64,000 nucleotides of DNA from Limnohabitans sp. Rim28 (GTDB lineage: Bacteria; Pseudomonadota; Gammaproteobacteria; Burkholderiales; Burkholderiaceae_C): contig NZ_ALKN02000014.1 in NCBI RefSeq assembly GCF_000293865.2, positions 1 through 64,000 on the forward strand. The letters are read 5' to 3'. How positions within the stretch are numbered: position 1 is the first letter of the stretch; the number at the start of each line of letters is the position of its first letter. The translations under genes and the position numbers were made by a program. Shown one piece after another: positions 1 through 7,935 of this stretch. The notes beneath the pieces were generated by a model that saw nothing but the letters and a program-made list of their open reading frames with translations, was not told the origin of the DNA and did not search any database.

Positions 1-120
1 CCTGCCGCGATCGGACGCCTGCCGGGAGCTGGCTGGGTGATGGAGCGGATGTACCGGTTATTTTTAAGGTGGCGACCAACGATTCAGCGCTGGGCATTGC
101 GCTGGGACCGACACAGCTAG
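1..120 (+). CDS. C-terminal end of a DUF393-like (DCC thiol-disulfide oxidoreductase) protein, partial
   Basis: Reading frame 1 is open from the window edge to a TAG at 118-120 and gives about 39 residues, including PGAGWVMERMYRLFLRW. Short Arg/Trp-rich endings after a P-G-x-G-W-x-x-E-R-x-Y pattern resemble the C-terminus of DUF393 proteins. The N-terminal CxxC part would lie outside the window, so the family cannot be confirmed here. The neighbouring SDR and PNPOx-like genes fit this guess, because DUF393, SDR and flavoprotein genes often sit together in light- or stress-response clusters. It could also be another basic-tailed protein. Confidence 0.4.
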   Translation, partial: PAAIGRLPGAGWVMERMYRLFLRWRPTIQRWALRWDRHS

Positions 121-184
121 ACAAAGCATTCATCCTCCCGTCTAGCAAAAGCTTATTTTTCACTCCAGTTTCTCAAGGCATTTC

Positions 185-916
185 ATGGAATCCATCGTTC
201 TCATTACAGGCGCCAGTGGCGGCATTGGCAGTGCTCTCGCACATCAACTCCATAGCAAAGGACTGCGAGTTGCCGTAGTCGGGCGTGACATGGACCGTTT
301 GACCAACGTTGATGCGGCATTGCGCATTGCTGCAGACACAACCACGCCGGAAGGCGCAGCACAAGCAATATCAACCTGCCAAGAGTCGTTGGGCGCTGCG
401 CCCTCGCTGCTGGCACATTGCGTGGGCAGCACTTTGATTGCGCCTCTGCATCGCACCAGTGTGCAAGCCTACCGAGAGGTCATGCGCATCAATCTGGATA
501 GCGCTGTATTTATGTTTCAGGCTTGGGTTACCGCGCTTCAGGGCGGCCCAGGCGCTGCCGTGATGGCAAGCTCCGTGGTGGCTCGTATTGGTGTGTCCAA
601 CCACGAAGCAATTGCCGCTGCTAAAGGGGGAGTTGAGGCTCTGGTACGCAGCGCTGCTGCGACCTACGCCGCTCAAGGGCTACGCATCAATGCAGTGGCT
701 CCTGGTCTGACCGAAACACCCATGACAGCCAACATGCTCAAGATGACAGCCATGCGCGAAGGAGCTGCACGCCAGTACCCTTTAGGTGGCATTCAATCAG
801 CTGAGCAAGTCGCCGATGTCATGGCTTTTTTACTGGGAGATGGTGCCGCACGGCTGACGGGTCAGGTCATTGCGGTAGACGGTGGGTTCACCACAGTTAG
901 GCCCTTGGTGCGTTGA
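185..916 (+). CDS. SDR family oxidoreductase, atypical active site
   Basis: A 243-residue Rossmann-fold short-chain dehydrogenase/reductase. The nucleotide-binding motif TGASGGIG lies at residues 8-15, an active-site-type Ser pair at 129-130, and the C-terminus carries the usual GQVIAVDGG ending. The expected YxxxK is IAAAK (residues 143-147): the Lys is kept but the catalytic Tyr is replaced by Ile. Classical hydride-transfer chemistry is therefore doubtful, and the protein may bind cofactor without canonical catalysis. The ATG at 185 follows an intergenic stretch of about 65 bp. The PNPOx-like gene starts 18 bp downstream, which suggests co-transcription. The substrate is unknown. Confidence 0.85.
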   Translation: MESIVLITGASGGIGSALAHQLHSKGLRVAVVGRDMDRLTNVDAALRIAADTTTPEGAAQAISTCQESLGAAPSLLAHCVGSTLIAPLHRTSVQAYREVMRINLDSAVFMFQAWVTALQGGPGAAVMASSVVARIGVSNHEAIAAAKGGVEALVRSAAATYAAQGLRINAVAPGLTETPMTANMLKMTAMREGAARQYPLGGIQSAEQVADVMAFLLGDGAARLTGQVIAVDGGFTTVRPLVR

Positions 917-934
917 CTGACAATTTTCAGTTCC

Positions 935-1495
935 ATGAAGCACGGCTTAGACACATCGCAGGAAATTCGCCAGCAAATCTGGAAAGAGCTTGGGCGCGCC
1001 AGCGTAGATCGTCACCACGCCTGGCGAACTCCTGTGCTGGCCACATTGGGTTGCGATGGCTCGCCCAATGCCCGCACGGTCGTGCTTCGTAAGGTAGACA
1101 CCAACCAACAGACGCTTTGCTTTTATACGGACGCACGCAGCACGAAGGTCAGCGAACTTACAAAAGAGCCCAAGGCGGCACTTACCTTTTGGAGTGGTCG
1201 ACTTAATTGGCAACTGCGCGTAAAAGTTGAAATCTCTGTTGCCACCGACGGTCCTGAACTTCAAGCCCTTTGGCAGCGGGTCCAGCAGTCGGCATCTGCT
1301 GGTGACTACATGGCTACTGAGGCCCCAGGCACCGAGCGCCCTAAAGGATTCGGCACCGCGCAAAATCTGAGTGGCGACCATCACTTCGCCTTGTTGAACG
1401 CCCAGGTCCTGCAGATGGACTGGTTGGAATTGGGCCATGGCGCACATCGACGAGCGCGCCTGAGCGCCAACACCTGGCAGTGGCTCGTCCCCTGA
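935..1495 (+). CDS. Pyridoxamine 5'-phosphate oxidase-fold flavoprotein
   Basis: A 186-residue protein with the split-barrel FMN-binding pattern of the PNPOx family: an N-terminal strand followed by NARTVVLRKVD, FYTDARSTK and the WQLRVKVE strand. The C-terminal part carries HHFALLNAQVLQMDWLEL, typical of general stress/PNPOx-like proteins rather than true PdxH, whose C-terminal substrate-binding segment I do not see. The likely role is FMN- or F420-type redox on an unknown substrate in the cytosol. It is probably in one transcript with the SDR gene just upstream. Confidence 0.8.
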   Translation: MKHGLDTSQEIRQQIWKELGRASVDRHHAWRTPVLATLGCDGSPNARTVVLRKVDTNQQTLCFYTDARSTKVSELTKEPKAALTFWSGRLNWQLRVKVEISVATDGPELQALWQRVQQSASAGDYMATEAPGTERPKGFGTAQNLSGDHHFALLNAQVLQMDWLELGHGAHRRARLSANTWQWLVP

Positions 1496-1570
1496 AATAC
1501 TCAAACAAAACCCTCCTCCCTCCAATGTCTTAAAAGGCAACAACTTCGCAGGTTTCCTGTAAGTTCTAGA

Positions 1571-1590
1571 ATTTCAGGAATTACTGAAAT
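1571..1590. promoter_or_regulatory. Perfect inverted repeat, probable operator of the GbsR/MarR gene
   Basis: The 20-bp sequence ATTTCAG-gaatta-CTGAAAT has 7-bp arms and a 6-bp spacer. It sits 11 bp upstream of the GTG start of the regulator gene and partly overlaps its probable promoter. MarR/GbsR dimers bind such palindromes, so autoregulation is the simplest reading. It is inferred from position and symmetry only. Confidence 0.5.
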
Positions 1591-1601
1591 TTGGAGAACC
1601 T

Positions 1602-2159
1602 GTGAATCTGCCACCTTTGACTCAACGCTTTGTTCTGCACTTTGGCGAGATGGGCAGCCGCTGGGGCATCAACCGAACAGTTGGACAAATTTACGCACTG
1701 CTGTTTGTCTCACCCACACCTCTTAACGCAGATGAGTTGGGAGAGGCTCTGGGGTTTTCTCGGTCCAACGTCAGCATGGGCTTAAAAGAACTTCAATCAT
1801 GGAACCTGGTCCGGCTCATTCATCAACCAAATGACAGACGCGAGTACTTTCAGGCACCAGAAGAAATGTGGGCCATCTTTCGAACACTGGCTGCCGAACG
1901 TCGCAAAAGAGAAATCGACCCAACTCTTTCCATGTTGCGCGACGCCTTAATGGAGCAGCCCAGTGTTGAAGCGGATATTCATGCACAAGAGCGCATGAGG
2001 CAAATGCATGGATTCATTGACCTGATGACCAACTGGCTTGATGACGTGCAAAAAATGGACTCTGCAACTCTCGCAAGCTTGATGCAAATGGGCTCCAAAG
2101 TTCAAAAGCTTTTAGAGATCAAAGGCAAAGTGAAAGAAGTTTTTTCTAGCAAACCGTGA
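1602..2159 (+). CDS. GbsR/MarR family transcriptional regulator
   Basis: A 185-residue protein with a winged helix-turn-helix near residues 45-75 (LNADELGEALGFSRSNVS followed by the wing with NDRREYF) and a C-terminal helical dimerisation part. This layout is typical of the GbsR/MarR group (COG1510), which lacks the conventional N-terminal MarR helices. The start is a GTG preceded by GGAG. A perfect palindrome just upstream (1571-1590) is the probable operator. The DoxX-like gene begins 53 bp downstream and may be its target. The ligand is unknown. Confidence 0.85.
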   Translation: MNLPPLTQRFVLHFGEMGSRWGINRTVGQIYALLFVSPTPLNADELGEALGFSRSNVSMGLKELQSWNLVRLIHQPNDRREYFQAPEEMWAIFRTLAAERRKREIDPTLSMLRDALMEQPSVEADIHAQERMRQMHGFIDLMTNWLDDVQKMDSATLASLMQMGSKVQKLLEIKGKVKEVFSSKP

Positions 2160-2212
2160 TGCTCCAGTGGAGCGAATGACCATAACTCAATCTTTTTAGA
2201 AGGAAAACTGAC

Positions 2213-2692
2213 GTGCTTATTCAAAAACTACCGAGTTACTTCACCATCAGAAATTATTGGAATCAGCTCCCTGATTTCAGCCTCAGCCATATTCTGCTGA
2301 GAATACCCTTGGCGCTTTTATTCATTAATCAAGGACTCAGCAAGCTTCCGTTTGATGCTGCCGCAGGACAAGCTATGGGCATATCGCCACTTGTTTGGTG
2401 GTTCGTTTGTTACGGTGAGGTAGCAGCCGGTTTAGGACTTCTGATTGGCGGGCTGGCAACAATTCCTAAAATACGTGACACTGCTTTTTTAGCTGTTTTG
2501 GGTGACATGATTACTCGGTTTAGCGGCATTGTGATGTGCTGCGTTGTGACTGGGATCATTTGGACCGTCATCAAGCCAGAAAGTTTGTTGAACTTCATCC
2601 TTACTGATTACATGCACTTTTCCCTGTGGGCTGGCGGTCTCTACTTTGGCCTAAGAGGAAATTGGGCAGTGGCAATTGACAAAAAACTTTGA
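2213..2692 (+). CDS. DoxX-like integral membrane protein
   Basis: A 159-residue protein with about four hydrophobic segments. Features include LLRIPLALLFINQGLSKL near the N-terminus, the GEVAAGLGLLIGGL segment with its conserved Glu, and a final segment around HFSLWAGGLYFGLRG. This matches DoxX/SURF4-like four-helix inner-membrane proteins, which are linked to quinone or thiosulfate redox and to oxidative-stress responses. The GTG start at 2213 is chosen because AGAAGGAAAAC lies immediately upstream. Base composition is more AT-rich than the B12 locus. It probably belongs to the GbsR regulon; the function is not established. Confidence 0.7.
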   Translation: MLIQKLPSYFTIRNYWNQLPDFSLSHILLRIPLALLFINQGLSKLPFDAAAGQAMGISPLVWWFVCYGEVAAGLGLLIGGLATIPKIRDTAFLAVLGDMITRFSGIVMCCVVTGIIWTVIKPESLLNFILTDYMHFSLWAGGLYFGLRGNWAVAIDKKL

Positions 2693-2810
2693 TACGAAAA
2701 GTTTCGCGTCAGCTACAAGGATCGGCGTTACATCTTGCTTAATGCAAGCAAATACCGCCGAACTTACCCTTTAACTAACCAAGATCCTCTAGTTAATCCA
2801 GAAAAATAAA

Positions 2811-3254
2811 ATGCGAAATCTATTTTTAAGTATTCTTTTAGGCTTGACGTTTTCTGTAAATGCTGCCGACACTTCGCCAGCAGGTCCTGCCGCACCCAAT
2901 TGGCTGAAAGAAGCCAAGCAACTTATCGTTGATAAAAAATTTGACCAAGCCATCAATTTGCTTTCGCAAGCTAGCGACAAACAGTCCGCCGACTGGCATA
3001 ACCTGATGGGCTTCAGCCTGCGTAAAAAATCTCCACCCGACTTGCTTGAGGCCGAGAATCAGTACAAAGCGGCTTTGGCTAAGGATCCTAAACACCGAGG
3101 TGCGCTTGAGTATTACGGAGAACTTTTACTTTTGAAAAATGACTTAGCTGGTGCCGAAATCATGGTGAGTAGATTAGATAAAGCTTGTACTTTTGGATGC
3201 GAGGAGTACTCGGATCTCAAGAAAAGCGTTGCTCAATTCAAATCTCGCAAATGA
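2811..3254 (+). CDS. Secreted TPR-repeat protein
   Basis: A 147-residue protein beginning with a clear signal peptide (MRNLFLSILLGLTFSVNAAD), so it is probably periplasmic. The remainder contains TPR-like helical pairs: AKQLIVDKKFDQAINLL, DWHNLMGFSLRK, LEAENQYKAALAKDPKHRGA and LEYYGELLLLKNDLAGAE. Two Cys close together near the C-terminus (CTFGCEEY) are notable for a periplasmic protein and could form a disulfide. Its stop codon overlaps the start of the DUF411 gene (ATGA), indicating translational coupling. TPR proteins usually act as interaction scaffolds; the partner is unknown. Confidence 0.8.
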   Translation: MRNLFLSILLGLTFSVNAADTSPAGPAAPNWLKEAKQLIVDKKFDQAINLLSQASDKQSADWHNLMGFSLRKKSPPDLLEAENQYKAALAKDPKHRGALEYYGELLLLKNDLAGAEIMVSRLDKACTFGCEEYSDLKKSVAQFKSRK

Positions 3255-3736
3255 TGCAAAGACGTCAATTACTTCGTGCCATAAGTTCTTTGGGACTTGT
3301 TGCACCGATCTTTTACTTTCCATCATTCGCACAAACAATAATTGTGGAGGTCTGGAAAGACCCCAATTGCGGATGTTGTCAATCGTGGGTTGATCACCTT
3401 GAGGCAAATGGCTTCAAGGTTGACGTCCGAAATGTGGGCAACACCGCTGCCCGTAAGCGTCTTGGAATGCCTGAAAAACTTGGCTCTTGTCATACAGCCA
3501 AAGTTAACGGATACGTACTAGAGGGCCATGTCCCTGCAGCAGACATTCGTAAGCTGTTAGCTGATCGTCCAATTGCTCTTGGTCTGGCGGTACCGGGCAT
3601 GCCGATCGGCAGCCCAGGTATGGATGGGCCCGAGTACAAAGGCCGTAAAGATTCTTTCGAGGTGTTGTTGGTTCAAAAAAATGGAAACACGGAAAGTTTT
3701 ACGCGCTACGCTGGCCAAAACCGCATAGTCATGTAG
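3251..3736 (+). CDS. DUF411 family periplasmic protein
   Basis: A 161-residue protein of the DUF411 family (COG3019, metal-binding). A twin-Arg-like or Sec N-terminus (MMQRRQLLRAISSLGLV) is followed by the WKDPNCGCCQSWVDHL motif with the family's CxCC cluster. Later come SCHTAKVNGYVLEGHVPA, where conserved Cys and His probably bind metal, and PGMPIGSPGMD. DUF411 genes are often linked to copper or other metal handling. The start at 3251 (or the adjacent ATG at 3254) is preferred over an earlier in-frame ATG inside the TPR gene because it places the signal peptide at the N-terminus and gives the usual ATGA overlap. Confidence 0.85.
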   Translation: MMQRRQLLRAISSLGLVAPIFYFPSFAQTIIVEVWKDPNCGCCQSWVDHLEANGFKVDVRNVGNTAARKRLGMPEKLGSCHTAKVNGYVLEGHVPAADIRKLLADRPIALGLAVPGMPIGSPGMDGPEYKGRKDSFEVLLVQKNGNTESFTRYAGQNRIVM

Positions 3737-3796
3737 CAATAGCAACTCAGGGCGCTGTCGAGGTGGGAGATCGGAAAAAAGAGATGACCTAGTTGC

Positions 3797-4252
3797 TCAA
3801 AAAATTAGCAAAATCTCCGCGTTTCGCCTTAGTACCAACCCCGGCAGCACTTTGCCACCGCCGTAAACCCAGCGACGCAACTCCTGCGCTACACCTGGCC
3901 AGTCACGCTGATTGACCCGTCTTCTAAGTGTTGATGCCTGCAACCGGCCAGCACCAAGGTTGAATGTGAAATCAACAATGGCCGCAAGCCGCCCCTCCGG
4001 CTCAGTGGCCAGCACCGGGCAGTAGCGCAGTGTGGCTCTTAGTGCATCGGCCATGTCGGCAGCGAGATAAGCCTCGCCCTCTTCTATAGAGATCGGCGGA
4101 TGCTTGGCATCGCATAGGTGACCGTATCCAATGGTCCAAAACCCTGCTGGACAGACATACGGATAAGCGCGGTCAGGGTCTGACTTGGGCACACGGCAGA
4201 ACCCTTCGAACCGCTTGGCCAAATCGATAGCTGCTTGCGGAACATCGATCAC
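3797..4252 (-). CDS. Phage endolysin, GH24 lysozyme
   Basis: A 151-residue muramidase that degrades peptidoglycan at the end of the lytic cycle. The GH24 active-site layout is visible: E16 in RFEGF, then YVCPAGFWTIGYGH with T40. The position equivalent to the T4 catalytic Asp is Cys34, a substitution known in some phage GH24 enzymes (E-C/D-T triad). No signal peptide or SAR helix is present, so release probably depends on the adjacent holin. The start is a GTG whose GTGA overlaps the holin stop. This is the last phage gene before host DNA. Confidence 0.92.
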   Translation of the reverse strand: MIDVPQAAIDLAKRFEGFCRVPKSDPDRAYPYVCPAGFWTIGYGHLCDAKHPPISIEEGEAYLAADMADALRATLRYCPVLATEPEGRLAAIVDFTFNLGAGRLQASTLRRRVNQRDWPGVAQELRRWVYGGGKVLPGLVLRRNAEILLIF

Positions 4253-4725
4253 GGCCGAACCTTGTCAAACACGCGGCCCAAGAACCAGAAGTTCAAGACC
4301 CCGGCCCACAGCGCCTGGTCGGCTTCGGTCCAGGCGTGCATAACTGCCGTACCCCAGTCCGCACCGGCAGAGAAAGCCGCCGCGAATGCTGCAGTCTTCG
4401 CCGCGCAGTACAGGGCCATGAACCAGTAGGTGATCACTGGGCGAACTGAGCTGGAAAGTGCATCGGCCCAGGCAACCCCAGTTTTTTCACCCTGAGTGCG
4501 CACTGCATCGCGCAAGGTTTCTATTGCGCCGCTGTTCCATGCGCCGTCGGACGTTGCGCCTATTTCTGACATGCGCTGGGCACCGCGCAGTTTCTCGAAC
4601 TCAAGTGCCTTGTCCTGCATGACCAACTCGTGGCCACGCTCTCCTTGGCGGTCGAACCATTTCAGGACCTCGGGAGCCAGGCGAAACGCGCCACCCAGCA
4701 AGCCGCCCAATAGTGTCTCGATCAT
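4249..4725 (-). CDS. 3TM-type holin
   Basis: A 158-residue protein resembling the GTA/phage 3TM holin family. An N-terminal hydrophobic stretch (residues 2-16, rich in Leu/Gly) and two later hydrophobic segments (about 94-118 and 137-153) flank a charged amphipathic region with WFDRQGERGHEL. The likely role is to form membrane lesions that let the endolysin reach the cell wall. It overlaps the endolysin gene by 4 bp downstream and the DUF6127 gene by 4 bp upstream, giving a compact lysis cassette. No separate spanin genes were recognised. Confidence 0.8.
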   Translation of the reverse strand: MIETLLGGLLGGAFRLAPEVLKWFDRQGERGHELVMQDKALEFEKLRGAQRMSEIGATSDGAWNSGAIETLRDAVRTQGEKTGVAWADALSSSVRPVITYWFMALYCAAKTAAFAAAFSAGADWGTAVMHAWTEADQALWAGVLNFWFLGRVFDKVRP

Positions 4726-5021
4726 TGGGGACCTCCCATCAGCCGCAATTTGATGGCGATGCCGACAAGCAGTGCAGCCAACACACCGGTAGTCAGAACC
4801 TTGACCGTGGTTTGCCAGACGGTTCGGCGCGCTTCACGCCAGGCATCGATGAGACCTCGCAGGTCACGGATATCACGGGCAGCATGGCCGTTTTCGAGGC
4901 CAAGACAGGCCAATGCGCGCTCTGCACCTCGCTCGGCGGCGCGGGTAAGCAACTCATCTAGGTCCTCCGGGCGAAGGTTCAGGATGTCAGCATTTTGTGA
5001 ACTGGTGGATTCTTCTGTCAT
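4722..5021 (-). CDS. DUF6127-like small membrane protein of the lysis cassette
   Basis: A protein of about 99 residues. The acidic N-terminus is followed by ILNLRPEDLDELLTRAAERGAERAL and an amphipathic helix, with one transmembrane helix near the C-terminus (VWQTTVKVLTTGVLAALLVG). This pattern is seen in DUF6127 proteins beside phage holins. It may be an accessory holin, an antiholin or a structural membrane anchor. The ATG at 5021 is preferred because GGAG lies six bases upstream; an upstream TTG and another ATG are in frame. It overlaps the holin by 4 bp. A terminator-like hairpin precedes the gene. Confidence 0.65.
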   Translation of the reverse strand: MTEESTSSQNADILNLRPEDLDELLTRAAERGAERALACLGLENGHAARDIRDLRGLIDAWREARRTVWQTTVKVLTTGVLAALLVGIAIKLRLMGGPQ

Positions 5022-5040
5022 AGGCATCTCCAAAAAGAAA

Positions 5041-5070
5041 AAGCCCGCACAGGAGTTAACCAGGCGGGCT
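5041..5070 (-). terminator. Rho-independent terminator after the radical SAM gene
   Basis: On the minus strand, AAGCCCGCC and its complement GCGGGCTT form a GC-rich stem around a loop containing GTTAACTCC, followed by a T-rich tract. It lies between the radical SAM stop (5092) and the lysis genes. It would end, or attenuate, the fibre-modification transcript unless phage antitermination acts. Confidence 0.75.
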
Positions 5071-5091
5071 TGAAGTGAAAATTTTTATTTT

Positions 5092-6462
5092 TTAAGCGGC
5101 AACAACCTGAACCGGAAATGGTTTGCGAGTAGCTACGGTTTCATTGGCATTTGTGTGGCCAAATCCAAAAATATCCTTTCTGGCCTCTGGGATGTCGCCA
5201 TCTATGAAGACAGGCACCAAACCAGTGAGAAACTCAATCCCAGACGCAAAGATTGGGAGTGCATCGGAATAAGCGTTGTTGCAAGACGCTTCCCAAAGCG
5301 GCCCTTCAAGAAACATGCACGAACCTTTGCAAATTTGCAGCACTGGACATTTCGGACATTCAGATCGATGTGACCAGTGCGTTGCTGTTTTGAGCGCCAC
5401 CTGATCCAGCTGGCTAGTGTGGCCAATGCGGTGAGACTCTCCGTTCGGAGCCAACGCAGCAGCACTCACGTTCTGACACGTGAGCACATTGCCCTTGAGG
5501 TCAACAGCAATTGAATCAGGCCGGTCCATTCCGCACTTTTGCCCAAGACTAGGCGCAGGACGCATGAAACGTAGCGAGTTAACAAATGACATCACCCTAT
5601 CCCGTACGCTCGCGATGCGACTCGCCTTGCCATGCCGGATATCGTGAAACGCTTGACGTCTAAAGGAATGAAACTCATCTTCCCGTAGCGACTGATTGAT
5701 TCCACCTGCATCGTAAGCATCAACAAAACCTCCCTCACCAATCAGTACGTTCGGATCACCCGTGAGGTTCACAAAGAACGATTGAATTTCTGCGCGAGAC
5801 TGGTTATCTCGATTAAGCATGGCATTGAAGCTGAAACGCTCCTTAGGAGCTAGCCTTTCATACAGGTCCAAGATGGCAGTCCTGACCTGCTGATCTTCCA
5901 GCGGATCTGGCCCCCGCACATGCTGGCCAGGCCCATCATGGGAGATGCTGACGGTGAACTCCAAGTCTTCAAGCCATTGGTTGGTTTCAGGATTCAACAA
6001 CGAACCATTTGTTATCACTGAGAACCTGGCAGCCGGAAACTTCTGACGCAAGGCATCTGCCAGGGGTCTGAGAGTCTTTATATAAACAAGGGGCTCCCCA
6101 CCCCAGAACTCGATGGCATCTGGGGGGGTTAGGACCCAACTGTCTAACGATGCCAGAAACCAATCTATGTCGTCCGGGTTGGTTTCTATGTTTCGGGCAA
6201 CGAAACGCTGCGAACAGTATTCGCATGAGTAGTTGCAGGACAAACCAAGAGAAATTTTAAGTACGCGCGGGGATGTTTTTCCAAGCGGAGCTTCACGGGA
6301 TGTCACTAGAGCATCTTGCGTAGCAGCTAGAAGCGTGGGATCTACTGTTCGAACCATTGATCGCCCCTGAAGGTCGGTCAAGCTGGAGTCCGAGTTATCG
6401 TACATAAGAGGTACGACCGCTTCTGTTCGTGGATCCACTGTCGTGATTATGAATTTAGCCAT
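5092..6462 (-). CDS. Radical SAM/SPASM protein, putative maturase of the tail-fibre module
   Basis: A 456-residue radical SAM enzyme. The SAM-binding [4Fe-4S] motif CNYSCEYC is at Cys76, Cys80 and Cys83, and the glycine-rich WGGEP motif is near residue 120. The C-terminal half carries a full SPASM seven-Cys pattern: Cys310, Gly324, Cys329, then Cys369-x2-Cys372-x5-Cys378-x3-Cys382, and Cys394. This pattern is typical of enzymes that modify peptides or proteins (sactipeptide/ranthipeptide maturases, anaerobic sulfatase-maturating enzymes). About 65 N-terminal residues precede the core. Its start overlaps the oxygenase gene by 8 bp. The context suggests it modifies a fibre protein, probably the Cys-tailed one. 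The reaction and substrate are inferred. Confidence 0.9.
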   Translation of the reverse strand: MAKFIITTVDPRTEAVVPLMYDNSDSSLTDLQGRSMVRTVDPTLLAATQDALVTSREAPLGKTSPRVLKISLGLSCNYSCEYCSQRFVARNIETNPDDIDWFLASLDSWVLTPPDAIEFWGGEPLVYIKTLRPLADALRQKFPAARFSVITNGSLLNPETNQWLEDLEFTVSISHDGPGQHVRGPDPLEDQQVRTAILDLYERLAPKERFSFNAMLNRDNQSRAEIQSFFVNLTGDPNVLIGEGGFVDAYDAGGINQSLREDEFHSFRRQAFHDIRHGKASRIASVRDRVMSFVNSLRFMRPAPSLGQKCGMDRPDSIAVDLKGNVLTCQNVSAAALAPNGESHRIGHTSQLDQVALKTATHWSHRSECPKCPVLQICKGSCMFLEGPLWEASCNNAYSDALPIFASGIEFLTGLVPVFIDGDIPEARKDIFGFGHTNANETVATRKPFPVQVVAA

Positions 6463-7072
6463 TGAGTCTTTCCACCTTTATGTTGAGGAGCACCTGCATG
6501 AAGGGAACTTCGCCCGTATACGGCTTCTGAAAATGAACAGCACGAGCATCAAATGCCACAAGCAATCCCCTGTGAGGTCTGATCCAATACTTCGCGTGGT
6601 TTTCCCACGGCATAAGGCACTTGCCAAAACCTGAAGATCGCCAGTCGGGATTGCAAATGGCAAAGGCGTTAGGACCGTATTGGTTAACTTGCTCCAGCAG
6701 ATCTTCTGACGGATCAAGTTCAGGACCGTTGGGGAAATACACCGCCTGCAGATGACATTCGTCTTCGTCGGAGTGCGGCATGATTTCCACGCCAGCAACT
6801 CGCACAACTTCTCGCCCTTGCAAATGGGTGATCCGCCCTTGTGGGCCTACAAAGTCACGCTGGAGGATGGGTATGGCCATACTGGCCAGTTGGGTAGCAC
6901 TGGGGACAGCCCCGTCAAAGACGTCGTGAGGGTGCCGATCCCAGATTTCCCCAGCCTCAGTCTTCATCGCGCCATGGACCTTAAGCAGGTCCTGGTAAAG
7001 ACACTGGTCGAAGCTAGAAGGGGTGTTGAGCACCCATAAACCCACGGCTGTGGGAAAAAGGTTCAGTCTCAT
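6455..7072 (-). CDS. Putative 2OG-Fe(II) oxygenase of the tail-fibre module
   Basis: A 205-residue protein with features of a 2-oxoglutarate/Fe(II) dioxygenase double-stranded beta helix. His100-Ser-Asp102 gives the HxD metal motif, followed by HLQAVYFPNG, and the distal His180 lies in LLVAFDARAVHFQKPY. The expected Arg or Lys that binds 2-oxoglutarate about ten residues after the distal His is not obvious, so activity is uncertain. Such enzymes often hydroxylate Asn, Asp or Pro side chains. It overlaps the upstream gene by ATGA and the radical SAM gene downstream by 8 bp, so the three are translationally coupled. Family assignment is by motif only. Confidence 0.6.
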   Translation of the reverse strand: MRLNLFPTAVGLWVLNTPSSFDQCLYQDLLKVHGAMKTEAGEIWDRHPHDVFDGAVPSATQLASMAIPILQRDFVGPQGRITHLQGREVVRVAGVEIMPHSDEDECHLQAVYFPNGPELDPSEDLLEQVNQYGPNAFAICNPDWRSSGFGKCLMPWENHAKYWIRPHRGLLVAFDARAVHFQKPYTGEVPFMQVLLNIKVERLNG

Positions 7073-7926
7073 TGGACATTCACCAGCAGATCATCGGTCC
7101 CCGAGAAGTACTTAAACCCCACCTTGATCTTGGCCACATCCCCTGTTGCCATACCATCCGGTCTGAAAACCGTACAGCCTGAGCCACCAGAGGTTCTGAC
7201 CCGTCGTGCAACGAGATACCCAGCGGTGGACTCCAGATACACCTCGGCGTCTCGATCCTCAATCGGATCACCGTCTGGGATTTCGAGCTGGAAATCAATG
7301 CTCACCTCTCCACTGGCTGAGACATTGATAGATGGGCCACCTACGAAGCGGACAACGGGAAGCGTTTCCTCACGAACTAATGCCAAGGTGACGGCAGGAA
7401 TGACTTCAATGTTCGAACTGACCTTAATCAACTCTGGATCAAAAACATTAAATCCAATAGACCAGTCCGCAATAGGAGATGTCTTAAACGGAACCAACAC
7501 ATGACCAATTGGATGCGTCTGGAGAACTGATGCGTGATACGCCTGTGCATCCATCTTTGATGCTAAGGTGGCCGCGTAGAGATTAGGGGTTTGCTGAAAA
7601 AAACCTGCTGAAGTTCCGCTTCTATCCATGAACCCAACAGGCGCATAAAGCATAAAACTGGCGTGATCTGAAAACTCTGGATGTTCCCGAAGGGAATCTA
7701 AATTTAGAGTGCGCTCATAGATCGGTTGTCCAAAGACGCCAAAGTTTCCACGCCACTCAGTGATCAAGCTTTGATCAAAAAACTTTCCACCGTTTGAGTG
7801 GTTCATTAGTGGATCACCGACGAATTCACGCTGCATAACTGCGCGAACAGAAAAACTTAGATTGCGCTCATCAAGTGCCACATCCAATGCGAATGGCGTG
7901 TTCTTGTTACCTGTATAAAGTTTCAT
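7069..7926 (-). CDS. Unknown beta-rich protein coupled to the tail-fibre and maturase genes
   Basis: A 285-residue protein I do not recognise. The first 190 residues have no clear motif. The last 90 or so (from PSINVSASGEVSIDFQLE to the end) alternate strands and turns like an Ig-like or carbohydrate-binding beta-sandwich, with YLESTAGYLVARRVRTSGGS and KIKVGFKYFSG. There is one Cys (in GSGCTVF). The ribosome-binding site TAAGGAG uses the stop codon of the fibre gene, and the 3' end overlaps the oxygenase gene by ATGA. It may be a second virion protein, a fibre chaperone or a modification partner. No signal peptide is seen. Confidence 0.55.
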   Translation of the reverse strand: MKLYTGNKNTPFALDVALDERNLSFSVRAVMQREFVGDPLMNHSNGGKFFDQSLITEWRGNFGVFGQPIYERTLNLDSLREHPEFSDHASFMLYAPVGFMDRSGTSAGFFQQTPNLYAATLASKMDAQAYHASVLQTHPIGHVLVPFKTSPIADWSIGFNVFDPELIKVSSNIEVIPAVTLALVREETLPVVRFVGGPSINVSASGEVSIDFQLEIPDGDPIEDRDAEVYLESTAGYLVARRVRTSGGSGCTVFRPDGMATGDVAKIKVGFKYFSGTDDLLVNVQ

Positions 7927-7935
7927 CTGAACTCC

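Noticed and set aside
3737..3796. A 7-bp match (GCGCTGT) between the left prophage end and the riboswitch start as an att core
   Set aside because: A 7-bp match is expected by chance, and the right copy lies inside the riboswitch.
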